Positions 6,318 to 9,528 of a stretch of DNA of 9,528 nucleotides are shown here, piece by piece. Origin of the DNA: Acholeplasmatales bacterium (GTDB lineage Bacteria > Bacillota_I > Bacilli_A > Acholeplasmatales > Anaeroplasmataceae); the NCBI GenBank assembly GCA_017388605.1, contig JAFPIE010000101.1, forward strand, positions 1 to 9,528, in the 5' to 3' direction. Each line of letters begins with the position of its first letter. Within the stretch, counting starts at the first letter, position 1. Under the pieces are notes generated by a model. It ran no database searches and was not told the origin of the DNA. It saw only the letters and a program-made list of their open reading frames with translations. Made by a program: the position numbers and the translations under genes.

Positions 6318-6710
6318 TTACTTTTCCTCTTCTTCTTTAATTCCTAAAGCCTCTTGCTTTTCCTTAAGTTCCTTATCATGCTCATGAATACCAACGATTA
6401 AATCATTGATATGATTACCATAATCTAAGGAAGTATCTCTTTTGAAGATAAGCTCAGGCATTTTTCTTGCGTTTAATTTTTTAGCAAGAGTGCTTCTTAA
6501 ATATCCCTTACAATCCTCAAGTGCTTTTTGATAATTCTCTTCTTTTCCTTGATAGAATGTATAATAAATCGTCATATAAGACAAATCATTTGTTATTCTT
6601 ACTTCTGTCACAGTTACATTAGATAAATGCTTGTTTTTAGCATCCTGTATTAGGATTAAAGCAAGCTCTCTTAATGCATTGGACTCTAATCTTGCTAAAC
6701 TAATTCCCAT
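6318..6710 (-). CDS. rbfA: Ribosome-binding factor A (RbfA)
   Basis: Small 30S assembly factor, a single type II KH domain that binds near the 16S rRNA 5' helix and helps its maturation. The 130 residues show the family order: RLESNALRELALIL helix, VTVTEVRITNDLSYMTIYYTF strands, then LRSTLAKKLNARKMPELIF and a DxSLDYGNHIND segment. The inter-helix kink, usually Ala-x-Gly, reads Cys67-Lys-Gly69 here. The end is an acidic EEEEK tail. The ATG is the only possible start: a stop lies in frame seven codons upstream. AAGGAG (6724-6729) is 13 bases away, longer than usual, and the ATG is one base past the infB stop, so re-initiation after infB is likely. Confidence 0.95.
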   Translation of the reverse strand: MGISLARLESNALRELALILIQDAKNKHLSNVTVTEVRITNDLSYMTIYYTFYQGKEENYQKALEDCKGYLRSTLAKKLNARKMPELIFKRDTSLDYGNHINDLIVGIHEHDKELKEKQEALGIKEEEEK

Positions 6711-6711
6711 A

Positions 6712-8550
6712 TTATCTTGGAATCTCCTTCATAATGGAAGCCTCGATTACATCGCCTTCCTTAATATCGTTATAGTTTTCAATGCCAATACCGCATTCAA
6801 AGCCATATTTAACCTCTTTAACGTCATCCTTAAATCTTCTTAGGGATGCCATCTTTCCTTCAAAGACAACAACACCATCTCTTAGGATACGCACCAAAGA
6901 ATTTCTTTCGATTACACCATCGGTAACATAGCATCCAGCAATTGTACCAACCTTAGAAATCTTAAATACACTTCTTACCTCAGCCTGGCCAGTTACAACC
7001 TCTTCAAACTCAGGATCTAGAAGTCCCTTACATGCAGCTTCAATTTCCTCAATTACCTTATAGATAATATTGTATAGACGAATCTCAACACCCTTAGTTT
7101 GAGCCTCCTGACGTACAGGAGCCATAGGTCTTACATTAAAGCCGATAATAATCGCATGAGATGCTTCAGCTAAGGATACATCTGTATCTGTAATAGCACC
7201 TACAGTTGCACGAATGATATTAACCTTAACATCATCCATTTGAATCTTCTCTAAGGAAGCCTTAAGTGCTTCAACAGAGCCTTGAACATCACCCTTAATG
7301 ATTAAATTTAAGATCTTTTCCTTATCCTGATCGGCTTGAGTGAATAATTCCTCAAGTGTAACAGCCTTCTTTGAAGAATTTTCTAAGGCCTTAGCCTTTT
7401 GCTGACGGATAGCTGCAGTTTCTCTTGCTGTTCTTTCATCAGCAAATACCATGAACTTATCACCAGCCATAGGTACCTCAACTAAACCAGTTACAGCAAC
7501 TGCCTTCGATGGCTCTGCTTCATTAAAGCGAGAATGGTGGTCATCCTCCATTGTACGAATCTTACCCCAGGTATTACCTACAACGACACAATCACCAATC
7601 TTTAGTGTACCATTTTGAACTAAGAATGTAGCAACAGGACCCTTGCCCTTATCTAGCTGTGCTTCAATAACTGTACCCATTGCAAGTCTCTTTGGATTTG
7701 CCTTTAAATCCTTCATTTCAGCAACTAATTGTACCATGCCAAGTAAATCCTCAACACCAGTACCCTTAAGTGCACTAATTGGGCAGAAAATGGTATCTCC
7801 ACCCCAATCCTCTGCAAGTAAATCATAATTGGCAAGCTCTTGCTTAACTCTATCCATATTTGCTGTTGGCTTATCCATCTTGTTTACAGCAACAATGATA
7901 GGACATCCTGCAGCCTTAGCATGAGCAATAGCCTCCTCTGTTTGAGGCATTACACCATCGTCAGCAGCAACAACTAAAATAACGATATCTGTAATTTGAG
8001 CACCACGAGCACGCATTTGTGTAAATGCGGCATGGCCTGGTGTATCGATAAATGTAATTAAGAAGCCATCATGAGTAACCTGGTATGCACCAATGTGCTG
8101 TGTAATACCACCAGCCTCACCCTTAGCAACTCTTGAATTACGAATCGTATCTAGTAATGTTGTTTTACCATGGTCAACGTGACCCATAATAGTAACAACA
8201 GGTGGACGGGAAACTAAATCTGCCTCATCATCCTCAAATACCATTTCATCAAATCTTGCAGCATCTGTGATGACCTCATCCTTAACCTCAAAGCCAAAAT
8301 CCATTGCGACAAGCTCAATCGTCTCTCGATCCACTGTCTGATTTTGATTTGCCATAATGCCAAGCTGCATAAGCTTCATTATGACCTGACTATTACTTTT
8401 ACCCATACCAGATGCAATATCAGCAACAGTCATATCAGGCTTATAGGTTAATATTCCCTTTTCCTTTTCTTCTAAGTCCTTCTTCTTACCCTTTTGTGGC
8501 GGGATATTTGAAGTTCTTACTTCTTTTTTATTGTTCGGTTTTTTAGCCAC
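6712..8550 (-). CDS. infB: Translation initiation factor IF-2
   Basis: GTPase that places initiator tRNA on the 30S subunit and promotes 50S joining. Numbered from GTG at 8550 (612 aa): a short Lys-rich N-terminus, an IF2_N domain at about 30-85, G domain with G1 GHVDHGKT (123-130), [10 protein letters not shown] (147-156), G3 DTPGH (169-173), G4 NKMD (223-226) and G5 SALKG (259-263), then domains II, III and C-terminal tRNA-binding IV. The length is that of compact IF-2 proteins and lacks the long linker of Bacillus. Start choice: an upstream in-frame GTG (8559) has no ribosome-binding site and is itself inside AAGGTG, which lies 6 bases before the GTG at 8550; the latter also gives the typical MAKK start. 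It follows ylxQ by 10 bases and precedes rbfA by one. Confidence 0.97.
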   Translation of the reverse strand: MAKKPNNKKEVRTSNIPPQKGKKKDLEEKEKGILTYKPDMTVADIASGMGKSNSQVIMKLMQLGIMANQNQTVDRETIELVAMDFGFEVKDEVITDAARFDEMVFEDDEADLVSRPPVVTIMGHVDHGKTTLLDTIRNSRVAKGEAGGITQHIGAYQVTHDGFLITFIDTPGHAAFTQMRARGAQITDIVILVVAADDGVMPQTEEAIAHAKAAGCPIIVAVNKMDKPTANMDRVKQELANYDLLAEDWGGDTIFCPISALKGTGVEDLLGMVQLVAEMKDLKANPKRLAMGTVIEAQLDKGKGPVATFLVQNGTLKIGDCVVVGNTWGKIRTMEDDHHSRFNEAEPSKAVAVTGLVEVPMAGDKFMVFADERTARETAAIRQQKAKALENSSKKAVTLEELFTQADQDKEKILNLIIKGDVQGSVEALKASLEKIQMDDVKVNIIRATVGAITDTDVSLAEASHAIIIGFNVRPMAPVRQEAQTKGVEIRLYNIIYKVIEEIEAACKGLLDPEFEEVVTGQAEVRSVFKISKVGTIAGCYVTDGVIERNSLVRILRDGVVVFEGKMASLRRFKDDVKEVKYGFECGIGIENYNDIKEGDVIEASIMKEIPR

Positions 8551-8556
8551 AATAAT

Positions 8557-8562
8557 CACCTT
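8557..8562 (-). promoter_or_regulatory. Ribosome-binding site deciding the infB start
   Basis: AAGGTG on the minus strand is 6 bases before GTG at 8550 and overlaps the ylxQ stop codon. It contains the alternative GTG at 8559, which would then lack any ribosome-binding site. This supports the shorter, 612-residue IF-2. Confidence 0.65.
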
Positions 8563-8848
8563 ATTTCTTTAAAATTTTCAGAAAGCTTTCATTGCTAATT
8601 CCAACAACCATACGGCCAACCTTACCAATGGCAGATGAAAGTTCTTCTGAGGAATAGCTCTCTTGGACCTCCACGTTATAATAATCCGCCTTATTGCGAA
8701 TCTTTTTCTTTGTATTTTCTGATGCGTCATTTGCAAGAAAAATAAGGTATATCCTATTTTTAGCCATTTCAGAACAAACAATATCTGTTCCATCGACTAA
8801 GCCTCTTGCTCTTGCGCATAATCCTAAATTCGATAAAATCTTATCCAT
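8561..8848 (-). CDS. ylxQ: L7Ae/L30e-family RNA-binding protein (YlxQ)
   Basis: A 95-residue protein of the L7Ae/L30e fold, expected to bind kink-turn RNA. Seen: [13 protein letters not shown] at 8-20, the central strand [11 protein letters not shown] with [11 protein letters not shown], and the C-terminal [16 protein letters not shown] typical of the bacterial YlxQ group. It always travels between ylxR and infB in Firmicutes, and a link to ribosome or RNA metabolism is assumed; the exact target is not established. ATG at 8848 comes one base after the ylxR stop, with only a weak AGGA about 13 bases upstream, so translation probably depends on ylxR. A different-frame open frame inside this gene is not real. 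Confidence 0.93.
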   Translation of the reverse strand: MDKILSNLGLCARARGLVDGTDIVCSEMAKNRIYLIFLANDASENTKKKIRNKADYYNVEVQESYSSEELSSAIGKVGRMVVGISNESFLKILKK

Positions 8849-8849
8849 A

Positions 8850-9110
8850 CTATTTTAATAGTCCTAAAAGTTCATCATAAATTGTATCAGGAACACTAAC
8901 CTCAAGCTTTTTATCTAAGGCTTTATTCGCTTTTGCTTTTAAAATAACCTCTTCCGATAGCTTAAGATATGCGCCCCTACCGTTTGCTTTACCCTTTGTA
9001 TCGACAATTACATTGCCCTCAGGGGTTCTTACAACACGGATTAAATCCTTCTTTTCACATACCTCTTTTGTAACAACACAGGTACGTAAAACAGGCTTTC
9101 TTTCCTTCAT
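8850..9110 (-). CDS. ylxR: YlxR/RnpM RNA-binding protein
   Basis: An 86-residue DUF448 protein. The family core is clear: RTCVVTKE (9-16), DLIRVVRTPEGNVIVD (22-37) and GKANGRGAYL (40-49), with the conserved GRGAY at 44-48. In Bacillus subtilis the homologue was renamed RnpM because it binds and modulates RNase P in vitro; this is family knowledge, not read here. The ATG overlaps the nusA stop by one base (TAATG), a classical re-initiation junction, and the only purine-rich site (AAGGG) is about 12 bases away. It precedes ylxQ by one base. Confidence 0.95.
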   Translation of the reverse strand: MKERKPVLRTCVVTKEVCEKKDLIRVVRTPEGNVIVDTKGKANGRGAYLKLSEEVILKAKANKALDKKLEVSVPDTIYDELLGLLK

Positions 9111-9528
9111 TAGATTAATAGTCCCTTCTCATATGCTTCAGTAACAGGCATGATATCAATCTTCCATCCACAGGACTGTACAGCTAAACGTACATTTTGT
9201 CCTGACTTACCAATAGCAAGTGATAAATGATCATTAGGAACTACAACTACAGATGACTTTGTCTTAGGATCAATAGATAAAACCTTAGTAACATTTGCAG
9301 GCTGTAAGGAATTAGAAATTAATTCCTCAGGAACCTCACTCCACTTATATAAATCAACCTTTTCTCCGCCTAAAGCATTAACGATATCACGGATTCTAGA
9401 TCCACCCTCACCAACGCAAGAACCGATTGCGTCAACCTTTGGATCATTAGAATATAAAGCAATCTTAGAACGATCTCCTGGATCTCTTGCAATTCCCTTA
9501 ATTTCGTTAATACCGCTCTTGATTTCTG
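9110..9528 (-). CDS. nusA: Transcription factor NusA, C-terminal part
   Basis: Binds RNA polymerase and nascent RNA and tunes pausing, termination and antitermination. Only the last 138 codons are in the window; the N-terminal polymerase-binding and S1 domains lie beyond the right edge. Visible: the entry EIKSG.NEIKGIARDPGDRSKIALYS, the first KH domain with GSCVGEGGSRIRDIV, the segment GGEKVDLYKWSEVPEE, and the second KH domain with LSLAIGKSGQNVRLA followed by GWKIDIM. The protein ends 13 residues later, so it lacks the acidic C-terminal repeats of enterobacterial NusA, as usual in Firmicutes. The stop overlaps the ylxR start. The operon promoter, and probably rimP, are off the window. Confidence 0.97.
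   Translation of the reverse strand, partial: EIKSGINEIKGIARDPGDRSKIALYSNDPKVDAIGSCVGEGGSRIRDIVNALGGEKVDLYKWSEVPEELISNSLQPANVTKVLSIDPKTKSSVVVVPNDHLSLAIGKSGQNVRLAVQSCGWKIDIMPVTEAYEKGLLI

Noticed and set aside
6631..6843. Plus-strand open frame across the rbfA/infB junction
   Set aside because: Antisense to two conserved genes with no independent support.
7643..7828. Plus-strand open frame inside infB
   Set aside because: Antisense to the conserved IF-2 G domain region; a chance open frame.
8578..8793. Second minus-strand open frame within ylxQ
   Set aside because: Out of frame with the well-conserved YlxQ protein and has a product rich in unlikely residue runs.

Overview
The window is AT-rich, low-G+C Firmicutes-type chromosome. 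The signs are AGGAGG ribosome-binding sites, sigma-A-like TTGACA/TATAAT promoters with 17-base spacers, a short IF-2 without the long Bacillus-type N-terminus, and the nusA-ylxR-ylxQ-infB-rbfA gene order. An Erysipelotrichia-like member of Bacillota is a reasonable guess, but only an inference. Trp is encoded by TGG and no in-frame TGA was seen, so the code is the standard one. Every supported gene lies on the minus strand, so the biological order runs from right to left.

Right half (5433-9528): a tightly packed operon for transcription and translation. It enters the window inside nusA (C-terminal KH domains) and continues with ylxR/rnpM, ylxQ (L7Ae-like), infB (IF-2), rbfA and an Mrp/NBP35-type Fe-S carrier ATPase. 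Junctions are 10 bases or less, or overlap by one base, so translational coupling is likely. A strong hairpin-plus-T terminator closes the operon after mrp. The unusual point is mrp in the last position, where many Firmicutes continue with genes such as truB and ribF.

Middle (2641-5432): a single-gene unit for a large (~849 aa) predicted lipoprotein with its own near-consensus promoter and terminator. It has a signal peptide with lipobox, a Thr linker, a Big2-like Ig domain, and a long beta-rich body that looks like repeated sandwich modules. Its function is not recognised.

Left half (1-2640): next comes a membrane-anchored XRE-family regulator (HTH, charged linker, four predicted TM segments). 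It is preceded by a dense set of inverted repeats that could be an operator or a leader-RNA structure. Then comes pta (phosphate acetyltransferase) with a clear promoter, a cre-like palindrome upstream and a UUCG-loop terminator. Last is a protein carrying a complete N-terminal Nudix box and the start of what looks like a second Nudix domain, cut by the left edge.

Most of the window is housekeeping. I did not find a defence island, mobile element, CRISPR array or RNA gene. The items most worth a second look are the orphan lipoprotein, the repeat-rich region in front of the XRE gene, the tandem Nudix protein, and mrp inside the infB operon. The gene-free stretches are all shorter than 300 bases and are covered by the regulatory entries.
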